Assembly: GCA_005880055.1 (NCBI GenBank)
Contig: VBJS01000046.1
Location: 1-28,029 of the forward strand
Direction: 5' to 3'
Source: Chloroflexota bacterium
Lineage (GTDB): Bacteria; Chloroflexota; Dehalococcoidia; SM23-28-2; RBG-16-64-32
Length of the DNA: 28,029 bases
Part shown: positions 14,577 through 23,166 of the stretch, one piece after another
Numbering within the stretch: the stretch's first letter is position 1
Layout of the letters: every line of letters begins with the position of its first letter
Position numbers and translations under genes: made by a program
The notes under the pieces: model-generated
What the model was told of the DNA's origin: nothing
Databases searched by the model: none
What the model saw: the letters and a program-made list of their open reading frames with translations, nothing else

Positions 14577-14993
14577 GTGCAGTTCTGGGGCCAGTACGAA
14601 TTTACGCTGGACGATAGGGGCAGGGTCTCTGTGCCGGCGCACTTCCGGGAGCAGTTTGGCGTTCGGGCCGTGCTCACTCTGAGCCCCGACGGTTGCATTG
14701 AGGCCTATACGGAGGCCGGTTTCTCCAAGATGTCAGACCAGGTGGCCGCGTTGCCCCGGACGACCTCTGAGGGTCGACAGTCGCGCCGGGACTTCTACGG
14801 CCAGACGTTTCAGGCCGACCTGGACCGCCAGGGCCGCATTCTTATCCCTTCTGCACTGCGCCAAAGCGCCGCGCTTGAGGGGCCGGTAATCATCATGGGC
14901 AGCCTGGAGTGCCTGGAGATCTGGAACCCAGGACGCCTGCGCGGGTTAGGGAATGACGGCAACGCTTCGCCGGCGGAGCGGGACCGAGGATAA
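14577..14993 (+). CDS. mraZ: Transcriptional regulator / cell division protein MraZ
   Basis: A 138-residue protein with the two SpoVT/AbrB-like repeats of MraZ: WGQYEFTLDDRGRVSVPAHFRE in the first and FQADLDRQGRILIPSALRQ in the second, each with the conserved D..GR..(I/V)P signature. MraZ forms rings and represses its own dcw operon. The start is GTG at 14577; AAGGA lies 13 bases upstream, a rather long spacing. The C-terminal tail after EIWNP is not conserved. It is first in the dcw cluster and follows a 125-base leader with the operator described above. Confidence 0.93.
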   Translation: MQFWGQYEFTLDDRGRVSVPAHFREQFGVRAVLTLSPDGCIEAYTEAGFSKMSDQVAALPRTTSEGRQSRRDFYGQTFQADLDRQGRILIPSALRQSAALEGPVIIMGSLECLEIWNPGRLRGLGNDGNASPAERDRG

Positions 14994-15000
14994 GGGACAG

Positions 15001-15942
15001 GTGGTTGCAATCTTGTCCCCTGACATGGTCCTGAACCACGCTCCCGTCCTGCTGAACGAGGTTGTTGATCACCTGGCGGTCCAGCCCGGCGGCCGATATG
15101 TGGATTGCACGGTTGGGGCCGGCGGTCACGCGGCCGCGATATTAGATGCGGCGGCGCCAGGGGGCCTCCTTTTGGGGTTGGACGCCGACCCAGGCGCCCT
15201 GGAGGTGGCCCGCGAAAGGTTGGCAGCCTTCGGCGCGTCCGTCAGGCTGGTTAACGCCAACTTTACCGAGCTCCGGCGGGTCTGCCTGCAGAACAGCCTG
15301 GTCCCGGTGCACGGCGTCCTCTTTGACCTGGGGCTGTCTTCGATGCAGCTCGCCGGGGGCAGAGGGTTCAGCTTCCAGGAGGAAGCGCCGCTGGATATGC
15401 GCTTTAGCCCCAACCAGGCGCTGTCCGCCTACGAAATCGTTAACCAGTATCGAGAGGAAGACCTGGCTGAAGTGGTCCGGCGGTACGGCGAAGAGCCCGC
15501 GGCCCGTCGCATTGCCCGCGCCATCGTCCGCGCCAGGCCGATCGAAAACAGCGCGGCACTCGCATCGGTGGTGTTGCGGGCGCTGCCCGGGCCGCGACGC
15601 CGCATACACCCGGCAACCCGAACGTTCCAGGCGCTGCGCATCGCCGTCAACGACGAGCTCGGAGCGTTGCGGGAAGGGTTGCGCCAGGCCAATGAGGTGC
15701 TGGGTCACGGCGGCCGCCTGGTGGTCATCTCCTTTCACTCACTGGAAGACCGCATCGTGAAGCAGTTCTTCCAGCAGGAATCACGCGATTGCATCTGCCC
15801 GCCAGAGACTCCGGCCTGCGTCTGCGGCCACAAGGCAAGCCTGCGCGTCCTCACTCGCCGGCCGGCGACGGCTGAACGCGAGGAGTTGGCCGCGAACCCT
15901 CGCAGCCGCAGCGCCAAGCTACGGGCGGCGGAGAGGATCTAG
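15001..15942 (+). CDS. rsmH: 16S rRNA (cytosine1402-N4)-methyltransferase RsmH
   Basis: The product methylates C1402 of 16S rRNA. It has NHAPVLLNEVVDHL at the start, the SAM-binding DCTVGAGGHAAAIL, LFDLGLSSMQL, RFSPNQ, TRTFQALRIAVNDEL, VVISFHSLEDRIVKQFF and the late cysteine cluster CICPPETPACVCG. The start is uncertain. GTG at 15001 has GAGGA 10 bases upstream, ATG at 15025 begins closest to the family N-terminus, and ATG at 14953 would overlap mraZ by 41 bases. This is the second gene of nearly every dcw operon (formerly mraW). Confidence 0.95.
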   Translation: MVAILSPDMVLNHAPVLLNEVVDHLAVQPGGRYVDCTVGAGGHAAAILDAAAPGGLLLGLDADPGALEVARERLAAFGASVRLVNANFTELRRVCLQNSLVPVHGVLFDLGLSSMQLAGGRGFSFQEEAPLDMRFSPNQALSAYEIVNQYREEDLAEVVRRYGEEPAARRIARAIVRARPIENSAALASVVLRALPGPRRRIHPATRTFQALRIAVNDELGALREGLRQANEVLGHGGRLVVISFHSLEDRIVKQFFQQESRDCICPPETPACVCGHKASLRVLTRRPATAEREELAANPRSRSAKLRAAERI

Positions 15943-15957
15943 AGGAGGGCGGCGCAC

Positions 15958-16389
15958 ATGGCAACTGCACCACGCACCCAGACAAGAGCGGTGATTGCGG
16001 AACTTGTGCAATCGCCCACGCTCCCCGTCCTGCTCATCCTGGCCGCAATGGTCATCGGTATCGCCGCCCTTCTACCGTTGGTACAGTCCAGCGGCGCTAC
16101 CACCACGGCCGGAAACATCCAGGCGCTAGAGCAAGAGAAGACGTCCTGGCAGGCGCAATTAAGGGAGTTGGAGACCCAGGTTGCGACGCTGGGAAGCCTC
16201 AACCGCATCGAGGCCGAGGCCCGAGACCGCCTGGGGATGGAGCCGCCCCAAGTGACGCATTACATCACCGTGGATGTCCCGCCTCCCGAGAGCCAAAAAT
16301 TGCCCAGCCGCTTCTTGCCGAACGAGCACCCGAAGCCGCAAAGCGAGTCCTCGCTCTGGAAGGACCTGTTCGGATGGATGCTGCCTTAG
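15958..16389 (+). CDS. FtsL/DivIC-like septum protein
   Basis: A 143-residue bitopic protein. A short cytoplasmic N-terminus precedes one membrane segment at about residues 20-42 (TLPVLLILAAMVIGIAALL). A coiled-coil stretch follows (ALEQEKTSWQAQLRELETQVATL) and then NRIEAEARDRLGMEPP, the typical end of FtsL/DivIC coiled coils. The Pro-rich tail has no known domain. FtsL proteins bind DivIC/FtsB and FtsQ and activate FtsW-FtsI. The ATG has AGGAGGG 8 bases upstream. Its place between rsmH and ftsI is the usual place of ftsL, which supports the call where sequence similarity is weak. Confidence 0.78.
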   Translation: MATAPRTQTRAVIAELVQSPTLPVLLILAAMVIGIAALLPLVQSSGATTTAGNIQALEQEKTSWQAQLRELETQVATLGSLNRIEAEARDRLGMEPPQVTHYITVDVPPPESQKLPSRFLPNEHPKPQSESSLWKDLFGWMLP

Positions 16390-16401
16390 TGGGAACCGAG
16401 A

Positions 16402-18144
16402 GTGGCTAATCGATCGGGCGGCGTCACCTGGCGGCTGTGGGCTGTTATCGCAGCCATGGGAGTGGGTACGCTCATCATGACCGGCAGGCTTGCGCAACTC
16501 CAGATCGTCGATCACCCGCAGTACGCGGAGGAAGCCCGCCTCTCGCACAACGTCGAGCAAACGGTGACAGACCGCAGGGGCGCGCTGCTGGACCGTAACG
16601 GCTATCCGCTGGCCGCCAGCGAAGATACCTTCGATGTCATGGTCGAACGCGACGCATGGAAGGCTCGCGCACCGGGAGACGAAGCTGTGAGCAAGTTGAC
16701 GGGAGTCATCGGCGTACCTGCGCAGCAGCTGCTGGACCAGTTGAATAGCACGGACATCTTCGAGGTGGATGCGGCCCGGAACCTGAGCTTCGAGAAGGCA
16801 GAAGCAGTCCGCAAAGCCGGGCTGGACGGTGTGCGCCTGGTGAGCAGCAGCCACCGAGTCTACCCGGAGGGCAACATGGCTGCGCAAGTCCTTGGGTTTG
16901 TCGGTCGCGACAGCTCCGGACTGACGGGCCTTGAGGCCGACCTGGACTCGGTTCTGGCAGGCACAAAAGGGAGCTTAACCGCCGAACGCGACGGTCTGGG
17001 CCGTGACCTGGCCTTCGGCCGCCGGGAGGAGGTTGCCCCTCAGCCGGGCGCCGATGTCGTGCTTACAATCGACCGCTACATTCAACGCCTCGCCGAGCAG
17101 GAGTTGGACCGCACCGTCAAGGAAAACAAGGCCAGCGGCGGCACGATCGTTGTCGTCCAGCCTAAGACCGGCGAGATCCTCGCGATGGCGAGCAGGCCCA
17201 CCTTCGATGTGACGGCGCTGGACCTCAGCGATGACTCCAAGCTGGCGCTGTATCGGGACAGGGCGATAACCGACATGTACGAGCCGGGCTCCGTCTTCAA
17301 GTTGGTGACCACGGCCGCCGCCCTTGACCTCGGCCTCGTCAGCCCGGATACCTGGTGGTACGACTCCGGCGTCTTCAAGGCCAGCGAGTGGTCCATCCAT
17401 AACTGGGACTTCAGCGCGAACGGCCCGCAGACCGTTCAGCAGATGCTCTCCAAGAGCCTGAACACGGGCGCTGCCTGGGTGGCGCAGCAGCTTGGGCCCG
17501 ACCGCTTCTATGATTACGTCTCTCGGTTCGGCTTCGGCCGGCCTTCGGGAATCGGCCTTTCGGGCGACGCCCCGGGCCGCGTGCGCACCCCCCAGGACGA
17601 CGGTAACTGGCGAGACATCGATATGGCGACGAACTCCTTCGGCCAGGGCATCAGCGTCACGCCCCTGCAGATGGCCATGGCGGTGGCCACAATTGCGAAC
17701 AACGGACTGGCTATGAAGCCGCAGATCGTGAAAGAAACAGTCTCACCGGCGGGGCGGCAAAGCAACGCTCCGCAGCCCCTTCAGCAGGTTATAAGCCCGG
17801 CCAGCGCACAAACCCTGCGCAACATGATGGGCGTTGTAGTTGACGGAATAAACAAGCACTACCTGGACGTGCAGGGATACAAGATCGGTGGCAAGACGGG
17901 CACGGCGAACCTGGCAACGGCCGATGCAGGCTACAAAGATCAGGCTTACATCTCGTCATTCGTTGGCATCGCGCCGCTGGATGACCCGGCAATCGCCGTG
18001 CTGGTGAAGATCGATGAACCGCAGGGAGTTCCCTGGGGAACCGTCGTGGCTGCGCCGGCCTTTAGCCGGCTGGTCCAACAAACGCTTACCTACTTGAACA
18101 TACCGCCAACAGAAGAGGCGCTGGTGTCCAAGCTGGGGCAGTAG
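16402..18144 (+). CDS. ftsI: Peptidoglycan transpeptidase FtsI / class B penicillin-binding protein
   Basis: A 580-residue class B penicillin-binding protein. One membrane segment lies at about residues 10-28, then the pedestal domain (DRRGALLDRNGYPLA, TGLEADLDSVLAG) and the transpeptidase domain. The catalytic serine motif is SVFK (297-300), the second motif is SLN (352-354) and the third is KTGTAN from 498. It cross-links new septal peptidoglycan with FtsW. No PASTA domain follows, unlike many Gram-positive homologs. The GTG at 16402 is 12 bases after ftsL. The start is weakly supported by the upstream GAG-rich sequence but fits the position before the membrane segment. Confidence 0.94.
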   Translation: MANRSGGVTWRLWAVIAAMGVGTLIMTGRLAQLQIVDHPQYAEEARLSHNVEQTVTDRRGALLDRNGYPLAASEDTFDVMVERDAWKARAPGDEAVSKLTGVIGVPAQQLLDQLNSTDIFEVDAARNLSFEKAEAVRKAGLDGVRLVSSSHRVYPEGNMAAQVLGFVGRDSSGLTGLEADLDSVLAGTKGSLTAERDGLGRDLAFGRREEVAPQPGADVVLTIDRYIQRLAEQELDRTVKENKASGGTIVVVQPKTGEILAMASRPTFDVTALDLSDDSKLALYRDRAITDMYEPGSVFKLVTTAAALDLGLVSPDTWWYDSGVFKASEWSIHNWDFSANGPQTVQQMLSKSLNTGAAWVAQQLGPDRFYDYVSRFGFGRPSGIGLSGDAPGRVRTPQDDGNWRDIDMATNSFGQGISVTPLQMAMAVATIANNGLAMKPQIVKETVSPAGRQSNAPQPLQQVISPASAQTLRNMMGVVVDGINKHYLDVQGYKIGGKTGTANLATADAGYKDQAYISSFVGIAPLDDPAIAVLVKIDEPQGVPWGTVVAAPAFSRLVQQTLTYLNIPPTEEALVSKLGQ

Positions 18145-18156
18145 GAAGGATAAGAG

Positions 18157-18987
18157 TTGGCAGGGAGGATGCTGACTGTGACCGATGCGCGTGGGCCGGA
18201 TCGCGGCAGTGCGACCGACCTCGATCTCGCGGAGGCGTTCGGGAGCCTTCTCGTTGCCGCCCGCAATGCGAAGAGCTTCCGCTTTGAACGGGCGGTTATC
18301 GACTCCCGGCAGGCCGCGGCGGGAGACCTCTTCTTCGCCCTGCGCGGAGAGCGGTCTGACGGTCACACGTTTTTACCGCAGGCCTTTGCCGCCGGTGCAG
18401 CCGGTGCCGTGGTCGAACGTCCCTCCGAAGCGCCCGGCGCCGCGGCTCTTTTCCACGTCACGGATGCGCTGGGTGCACTTCAGCGTCTGGCGGCCCGCCG
18501 CCGGCAGCAGTCAGGCGTCCGCGTGATCGGCGTTACCGGCAGTGTTGGCAAGACCACCGCCAAAGAGTTGATCGCCCATGTGCTCTCATCTCGATTCAAG
18601 GTCCTGAAAAGCCCGGCCAACCTCAACACCGAAATCGGCATCCCGTTGACCCTCCTGGAACTGAGCGACAAGCACGAGCGCGCCGTGCTGGAGATGGCGA
18701 TGTACGTTCCGGGTGACATCGCCCTACTGGCAAAGCTCGCGAGACCGAGCGTGGGCGTTGTTACCAATATCGGGCCTGTGCACCTCGAGCGGATTGGCTG
18801 GATGGGCGGCATCGTCGCCGCCAAAGCGGAGCTAGTGGAAGCGCTCCCGCCCGGTAAGTGCGCTGGGTGCCCGGACACGCGCGCGGTCGGTCCTGTATGG
18901 CCGGTCCCGGCAGTGCGACGTCCGCGCGGTGGACGTGGAAAGCCACGGCCTGGACGGTATCGGTTTCACCCTGGGTGTGGGGGGTAG
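18157..18987 (+). CDS. murF: UDP-MurNAc-tripeptide--D-Ala-D-Ala ligase MurF, N-terminal part (frameshifted)
   Basis: The first two thirds of MurF: the N-terminal uridine-binding domain (FERAVIDSRQAAAGDLFFALRGERSDGHTFLPQA), the ATP loop GVTGSVGKTT (residues 125-134) and the Mur-ligase segment VVTNIGPVHLERIG. MurF adds D-Ala-D-Ala to the stem peptide. The family is followed up to LVEALPPG (18855); from there the frame is unrelated and ends at 18987. The TTG at 18157 has AGGAAGGA 6 bases upstream; GTG at 18178 is an alternative. It begins 12 bases after ftsI, in the place where murE is usually found. Confidence 0.85.
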   Translation: MAGRMLTVTDARGPDRGSATDLDLAEAFGSLLVAARNAKSFRFERAVIDSRQAAAGDLFFALRGERSDGHTFLPQAFAAGAAGAVVERPSEAPGAAALFHVTDALGALQRLAARRRQQSGVRVIGVTGSVGKTTAKELIAHVLSSRFKVLKSPANLNTEIGIPLTLLELSDKHERAVLEMAMYVPGDIALLAKLARPSVGVVTNIGPVHLERIGWMGGIVAAKAELVEALPPGKCAGCPDTRAVGPVWPVPAVRRPRGGRGKPRPGRYRFHPGCGG

Positions 18988-19534
18988 ATCGACGCACGTT
19001 CGCTGCCCCTTGCCCGGGGAGCACCACGTCTATCCGGCGCTGGCCGCCGCCGCCGTGGGTCTCCACGAGGGCTTGCCGGTTGAGGAAGTCGCAGAAGCTC
19101 TCGGCTCGGCGCGACTGGATATCCGCCTGACAGTGCGACGCGGGCCGGCGGGCTCCACGCTGATAGACGACAGCTACAACGCGAGCCCGGCATCCATGCT
19201 CGCGGCTCTGGACCTTCTGTCGGAGCTTCCCGGCCGCCGTATCGCTGTGCTCGGAGAGATGCGAGAACTGGGCGCCGCGGCCGAAGAAGGGCACCGGCGC
19301 GTGGGCGCGCGCGCCGCCTCAGCCTGCGACTCGCTGATCGTAGTCGGCGAGGCCGCTCGTCTGGTCGCCGAAGAGGCACGACGGGCCGGTTTGCGCGATA
19401 CGCGGCTGGTCTCGACGGCGGACGAAGCGGCGGCAATCCTGCGCGAAGAATTGCGCGCGGGCGACCACGCCCTGATCAAGGCATCGCGAGCGGTGGGTCT
19501 GGAGTCCGTGGTGGCAGCTCTGGTGACGCCATGA
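18857..19534 (+). CDS. murF: UDP-MurNAc-tripeptide--D-Ala-D-Ala ligase MurF, C-terminal part (frameshifted)
   Basis: In a different frame the protein continues as ALGARTRARSVLYGRSRQ and DVESHGLDGIGFTL. Next come the HHVYPALAAAAVGL segment and the C-terminal domain with IDDSYNASPASMLAALD, AVLGEMRELG and ALIKASRAVGLE. This is the normal end of MurF. Only one base separates the two frames at 18856. The family has about 11-12 more residues here, including the NADD(P) segment. A deletion of about 32-35 bases is therefore inferred. The stop overlaps the mraY start by 4 bases, so the gene looks otherwise healthy. A sequence error is a strong possibility because the step is normally essential. Confidence 0.82.
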   Translation, partial: SALGARTRARSVLYGRSRQCDVRAVDVESHGLDGIGFTLGVGGRSTHVRCPLPGEHHVYPALAAAAVGLHEGLPVEEVAEALGSARLDIRLTVRRGPAGSTLIDDSYNASPASMLAALDLLSELPGRRIAVLGEMRELGAAAEEGHRRVGARAASACDSLIVVGEAARLVAEEARRAGLRDTRLVSTADEAAAILREELRAGDHALIKASRAVGLESVVAALVTP

Positions 19535-20490
19535 ACGAGGCGCTGCTTCTCGGCATCCTCGCGGTCGCCGTCTGCGCGCTAATCGGTTATCCGGCTGTCA
19601 GCCTGCTGCGCAGGCGAAATCTGGGCAAGGAGATCAGCGAGTGGGGGCCTGAGTCGCACATGGTGAAGGCGGGGACGCCAACAATGGGCGGGCTGTTCGT
19701 GGTCGCGGTTATCGCCGCTGTGACACTCATCTTCGACTTCTTCGGCCGCTACTCCATGATGGCGCCGCTGGGCGTCCTGGCCCCGCTTACGGCGTTAGGC
19801 TTCCTGGACGATTTAGGTTCCCTCAAGGGGCGACGCCAGTGGGCCTTGAACAAGCGGATCAAGTTCGTGGCCTTCCTGGCCACGGGCGTCGTGGCTGCGC
19901 TGGGACTTTACGAGTTGCTGGACCTCAGGACGGTAAACATACCCTGGTCAGGCCGCCACGACCTGGGGCTCCTCTATCTCCCCGTCGTGCTGGGCGTCGT
20001 CGTACTCACCGCCGGCGGGGTTGCGGTCACCGATGGGCTGGACGGCCTTTTCGGTGGTTGCGCCGGTATCGCCTTCGCGGGATACGGTGTTATCGCTCTC
20101 CTACAGGAGCAGTGGTATATCGGAAGCTTCTGCTTCATTGTGACCGGCACCCTTCTGGGTTTCTTGTGGCACAACGCTTACCCAGCGCGCGTTTTCATCG
20201 GAGACAGCGGGGCCCTCCCACTCGGCGGCGGCCTCGCGGTCGTCGCCTTCATGACCGGGCAGTGGTTGGTTCTTCCGCTGATCGGCGTTGTCTTCCTGAT
20301 TGAAGGGCTGAGCGATGTCATCCAAGTCGGCTACTTCCGACTCAGCGGCGGCAAGCGGGTCCTCAGGATGGCGCCGCTCCATCATCACTTCGAACACCTC
20401 GGTTGGAGCGAGGTGCAGGTGGTCCAGCGCTTCCGAATCGTTGGCGCCGTCGGTGCAGCATTGGGCGTCGTTCTGGCGACAAAGGTTTAG
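19531..20490 (+). CDS. mraY: Phospho-N-acetylmuramoyl-pentapeptide-transferase MraY
   Basis: A 319-residue membrane enzyme with about ten hydrophobic segments that moves phospho-MurNAc-pentapeptide to undecaprenyl phosphate, making lipid I. It has KAGTPTMGG (47-54), the aspartate pair FLDD (91-94), TDGLDGL (167-173), FIGDSGALPLGG (222-233) and the histidine motif APLHHHFE near the C-terminus. In most MraY proteins the third motif reads NAVNLTDGLDGL, while here it reads GGVAVTDGLDGL, so both asparagines are absent. The length is at the short end for the family. The ATG overlaps the murF stop (ATGA), which shows tight coupling. Confidence 0.94.
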   Translation: MNEALLLGILAVAVCALIGYPAVSLLRRRNLGKEISEWGPESHMVKAGTPTMGGLFVVAVIAAVTLIFDFFGRYSMMAPLGVLAPLTALGFLDDLGSLKGRRQWALNKRIKFVAFLATGVVAALGLYELLDLRTVNIPWSGRHDLGLLYLPVVLGVVVLTAGGVAVTDGLDGLFGGCAGIAFAGYGVIALLQEQWYIGSFCFIVTGTLLGFLWHNAYPARVFIGDSGALPLGGGLAVVAFMTGQWLVLPLIGVVFLIEGLSDVIQVGYFRLSGGKRVLRMAPLHHHFEHLGWSEVQVVQRFRIVGAVGAALGVVLATKV

Positions 20491-20491
20491 C

Positions 20492-21949
20492 GTGGACTTC
20501 AGCAAGATGAGCGCCTTGGACTTCGCGGGTAAGCGCGTAACGGTCCTTGGCCTGGGAATCGAAGGCATTGACGCCGCCCGATACCTGGTGCGGCAGCGTG
20601 CCATCGTCACGATTGCGGACGCCAAGCGCGAAGAGCAACTGAGGGACCGTATTGTAGAAGGCCTGCCGGTGAACCTCTCCCTCGGCGAGGCGCATGCGAA
20701 CGATATCGGCGAGGCTGAGGCGTTGTTTGTATCGCAGGGCGTGCCGTTGGAGCTGCCCGCGGTGCAGAAGGCTCAGATGCGCGGCATCCCTCTCATCTCC
20801 ATGATGGGCCTCTTCCTGGAAGTCTGCCCTGGGCCGGTTGTGGGAATCACGGGCTCCAGCGGCAAGACGACGACGACGGCGCTCGTGGGACAAATGTTCG
20901 AGGCGGACGAGAGACCTTTCTTCGTGGGCGGCAACATCGGCGTCGGCCTGCTCGATCACCTTTCCTCCATCCGCAGCTACACGTGGTCGGTGCTTGAAGT
21001 GAGCCACACTCAACTCCAGTTGGCCCAGCACAGCCCGCACGTCGCCGCCGTTCTGAACATCACCCCGAACCACCTTGACCGCTTCTCCTGGGATGATTAC
21101 CGGGAGTTAAAGGCAAAACTTCTGCGCTTCCAGACCCCAGAGGACATATGTGTGCTGGGGTTCGATGACCCGGAGGCGCGGGCGCTGGGCCTGCACGCCG
21201 CCAGCCGCGTTGCCTGGTTCACGATGGGCGCACAGCTGGAAGGGGACGGCGTCTTCCTTCGCGACGGCTGGGCTGTCAGCCGCTGCCGGCGGTTCGAGGC
21301 AAGGCTCTTCCCGATGGCCTCGCTGCGTTTACAGGGCGCTCACAACCAGGCAAACGCCCTTGCCGCAGCCGCAACCGCCTGGGCCTCCGGCGTCTCCGCT
21401 GAAGCGATAAGCTGCGCAGTTGAGTCCTTCCGTGGCGTGCCGCACCGCCTGGAACTCGTCGGCGAAATCGGCGGGGCGAAGTACTACAACGACAGCATCG
21501 CGACGACGCCCGAGCGGACGCTTGCCGGCCTGAGGTCCTTTCAGCAGCCGATCGTCCTGCTGCTCGGCGGGCGCGACAAGCAGCTGCCAATGGACGAGCT
21601 GGCGCGCGAGGCGGCCGCCCGCTGCCGCGCCGTATTCGTCTTCGGCGAGAGCGCCGGCAAGCTGGAGGCGGCGATGCGGCCGGCTGCCGGACAAGTCCAG
21701 GTGCGCGGGTTCGAGACGCTGGAAGAGGCGTTTAGCGCCGCCTCCGAAACGGCTCGCTCCGGCGATGTCGTCCTCCTCTCGCCCGCCTGCACCAGCTACG
21801 ACGCTTACGAGAACTTCGAGCAGAGGGGCAACCACTTTCGGTCCCTGGTACTGAACCTGGCCCAGGCGGCAGGGCTACCCGCGCCGGAAGCCATTGCAGC
21901 AGGTAGCGGCCACGCCAGATCTTCACGCAAACCGGGGGCGCAGCGATGA
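20492..21949 (+). CDS. murD: UDP-N-acetylmuramoylalanine--D-glutamate ligase MurD
   Basis: A 485-residue Mur ligase that adds D-Glu to UDP-MurNAc-Ala. The N-terminal Rossmann domain has RVTVLGLGIEGIDAARYL and the ATP loop is GITGSSGKTTTT (118-129). The central domain carries NITPNHLDRF and the C-terminal domain carries YYNDSIATTPERTLAGLRSF and ILLLGGRDKQLP. The common VLE(I/L)SSFQLE motif here reads VLEVSHTQLQ. The GTG at 20492 has AAAGG 7 bases upstream and is the first codon after the mraY stop; ATG at 20507 is an alternative. The tail of about 25 residues after the last helix is not conserved. Confidence 0.94.
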   Translation: MDFSKMSALDFAGKRVTVLGLGIEGIDAARYLVRQRAIVTIADAKREEQLRDRIVEGLPVNLSLGEAHANDIGEAEALFVSQGVPLELPAVQKAQMRGIPLISMMGLFLEVCPGPVVGITGSSGKTTTTALVGQMFEADERPFFVGGNIGVGLLDHLSSIRSYTWSVLEVSHTQLQLAQHSPHVAAVLNITPNHLDRFSWDDYRELKAKLLRFQTPEDICVLGFDDPEARALGLHAASRVAWFTMGAQLEGDGVFLRDGWAVSRCRRFEARLFPMASLRLQGAHNQANALAAAATAWASGVSAEAISCAVESFRGVPHRLELVGEIGGAKYYNDSIATTPERTLAGLRSFQQPIVLLLGGRDKQLPMDELAREAAARCRAVFVFGESAGKLEAAMRPAAGQVQVRGFETLEEAFSAASETARSGDVVLLSPACTSYDAYENFEQRGNHFRSLVLNLAQAAGLPAPEAIAAGSGHARSSRKPGAQR

Positions 21950-23166
21950 GTCAGCCAGTGCGGGATGGCGACCGCCGCGCAGGCACACTCGTTCCGGGTC
22001 CTCCGGACTACCTGCTGCTGGTCGCGACGGCAATGCTTCTGATCACCGGGCTTCTTGCCGTCTACAGCTCCAGCTTCGCCATCGGCTATCACGAATACGG
22101 CGATACGAACTACTTTGTGGCGCGCCAGGCCGTTTTCGCCATTATCGGTGTGTCCGCAATGGTCGTGTTCATGCGCCTGGACTACAACCGGCTGCGACGC
22201 CTGAGCGTGCCTATGCTCCTGGCGGCGCTGGTCGGCCTTCTGGCCGTGCTGGTGCCTGGCATCGGGACGGAGCATAACGGCGCTCACCGCTGGCTGGAGT
22301 TCGGCCCCATCGCCGTCCAGCCCTCGGAGTACGCCAAGCTCGCCATCATCGTTTATATCGCCGCCTGGCTGGCCAGCCGGGGAACAGACATCAACCGATT
22401 CAGCCTGGGGTTCGTGCCGTTCGTGCTCATGCTCGGCGTGCTGGGCGGGCTCGTGGTCGCGGAGCCGGACATGGGGACAACGATAATCGTGCTGCTAACG
22501 GCGAGCACGCTCTTCTTCGTCGCCGGCGCCCCGCTCAGCCACCTGGCCCTCCTGATCGCGGTCGGCGGCACGATCAGCCTGCTGGTAGTGCAGGAGCGTG
22601 ACTATCAGCTTGACCGGCTGATGAGCTTCGTGGACCCCGCCTCGGATCCGCGCGGCAACGGCTTCCAGGTGCTGCAGTTGCTGATCGCGCTCGGTAGCGG
22701 CGGCCCCCTGGGCCTGGGCTGGAGCGAAAGCAGGCAGAAGTTCTTCTACGTGCCCGGCTCCCACACGGACGGCGTCTTCGCCATTCTCGGCGAGGAGTTA
22801 GGTTTCATCGGGCTCATGGTCATCCTGGGCCTCTTCGCTTTCCTGATCTACCGGGGCCTGCGCGTGACCATGAGTTCGCCGGACCGCTTTGGGACGCTCT
22901 TGGGTATTGGCATCTTGAGCTGGATTGCCTTTCAAACGTTGATTAACATCGGGGGTATCACCCGCACTCTGCCACTGACCGGCGTCCCCCTGCCGTTCCT
23001 CAGCTACGGCGGCTCGTCTCTTATCTCGACCCTGGCCGCCGTCGGCATCCTGCTGAGCGTCTCGCGCTATACATCCAAGCAGCGCGTTTCACCGTCCGCT
23101 CCCACTGCTGCGCCCAAACGGGCGAGCCAGCGCCGAGGACCTGTGCTGCGGAGAGAGCCGGCATGA
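21946..23166 (+). CDS. ftsW: Septal peptidoglycan polymerase FtsW
   Basis: A 406-residue SEDS-family membrane protein with about ten hydrophobic segments. It has YLLLVATAMLLITGLLAVYSSS at the start, the RWLEFGPIAVQPSEYAKLA motif, VAEPDMGTTIIVLL, GFQVLQLLIALGSGGPLGLG, LGEELGFIGLM and PLTGVPLPFLSYGGSSLI near the end. These are the FtsW/RodA signatures, and the conserved aspartate is in EPDMG. FtsW polymerises glycan strands from lipid II at the septum with FtsI as partner. Being inside the dcw cluster favours FtsW over RodA. The ATG overlaps the murD stop by 4 bases. The basic tail of about 30 residues is probably cytoplasmic. Confidence 0.94.
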   Translation: MSQPVRDGDRRAGTLVPGPPDYLLLVATAMLLITGLLAVYSSSFAIGYHEYGDTNYFVARQAVFAIIGVSAMVVFMRLDYNRLRRLSVPMLLAALVGLLAVLVPGIGTEHNGAHRWLEFGPIAVQPSEYAKLAIIVYIAAWLASRGTDINRFSLGFVPFVLMLGVLGGLVVAEPDMGTTIIVLLTASTLFFVAGAPLSHLALLIAVGGTISLLVVQERDYQLDRLMSFVDPASDPRGNGFQVLQLLIALGSGGPLGLGWSESRQKFFYVPGSHTDGVFAILGEELGFIGLMVILGLFAFLIYRGLRVTMSSPDRFGTLLGIGILSWIAFQTLINIGGITRTLPLTGVPLPFLSYGGSSLISTLAAVGILLSVSRYTSKQRVSPSAPTAAPKRASQRRGPVLRREPA

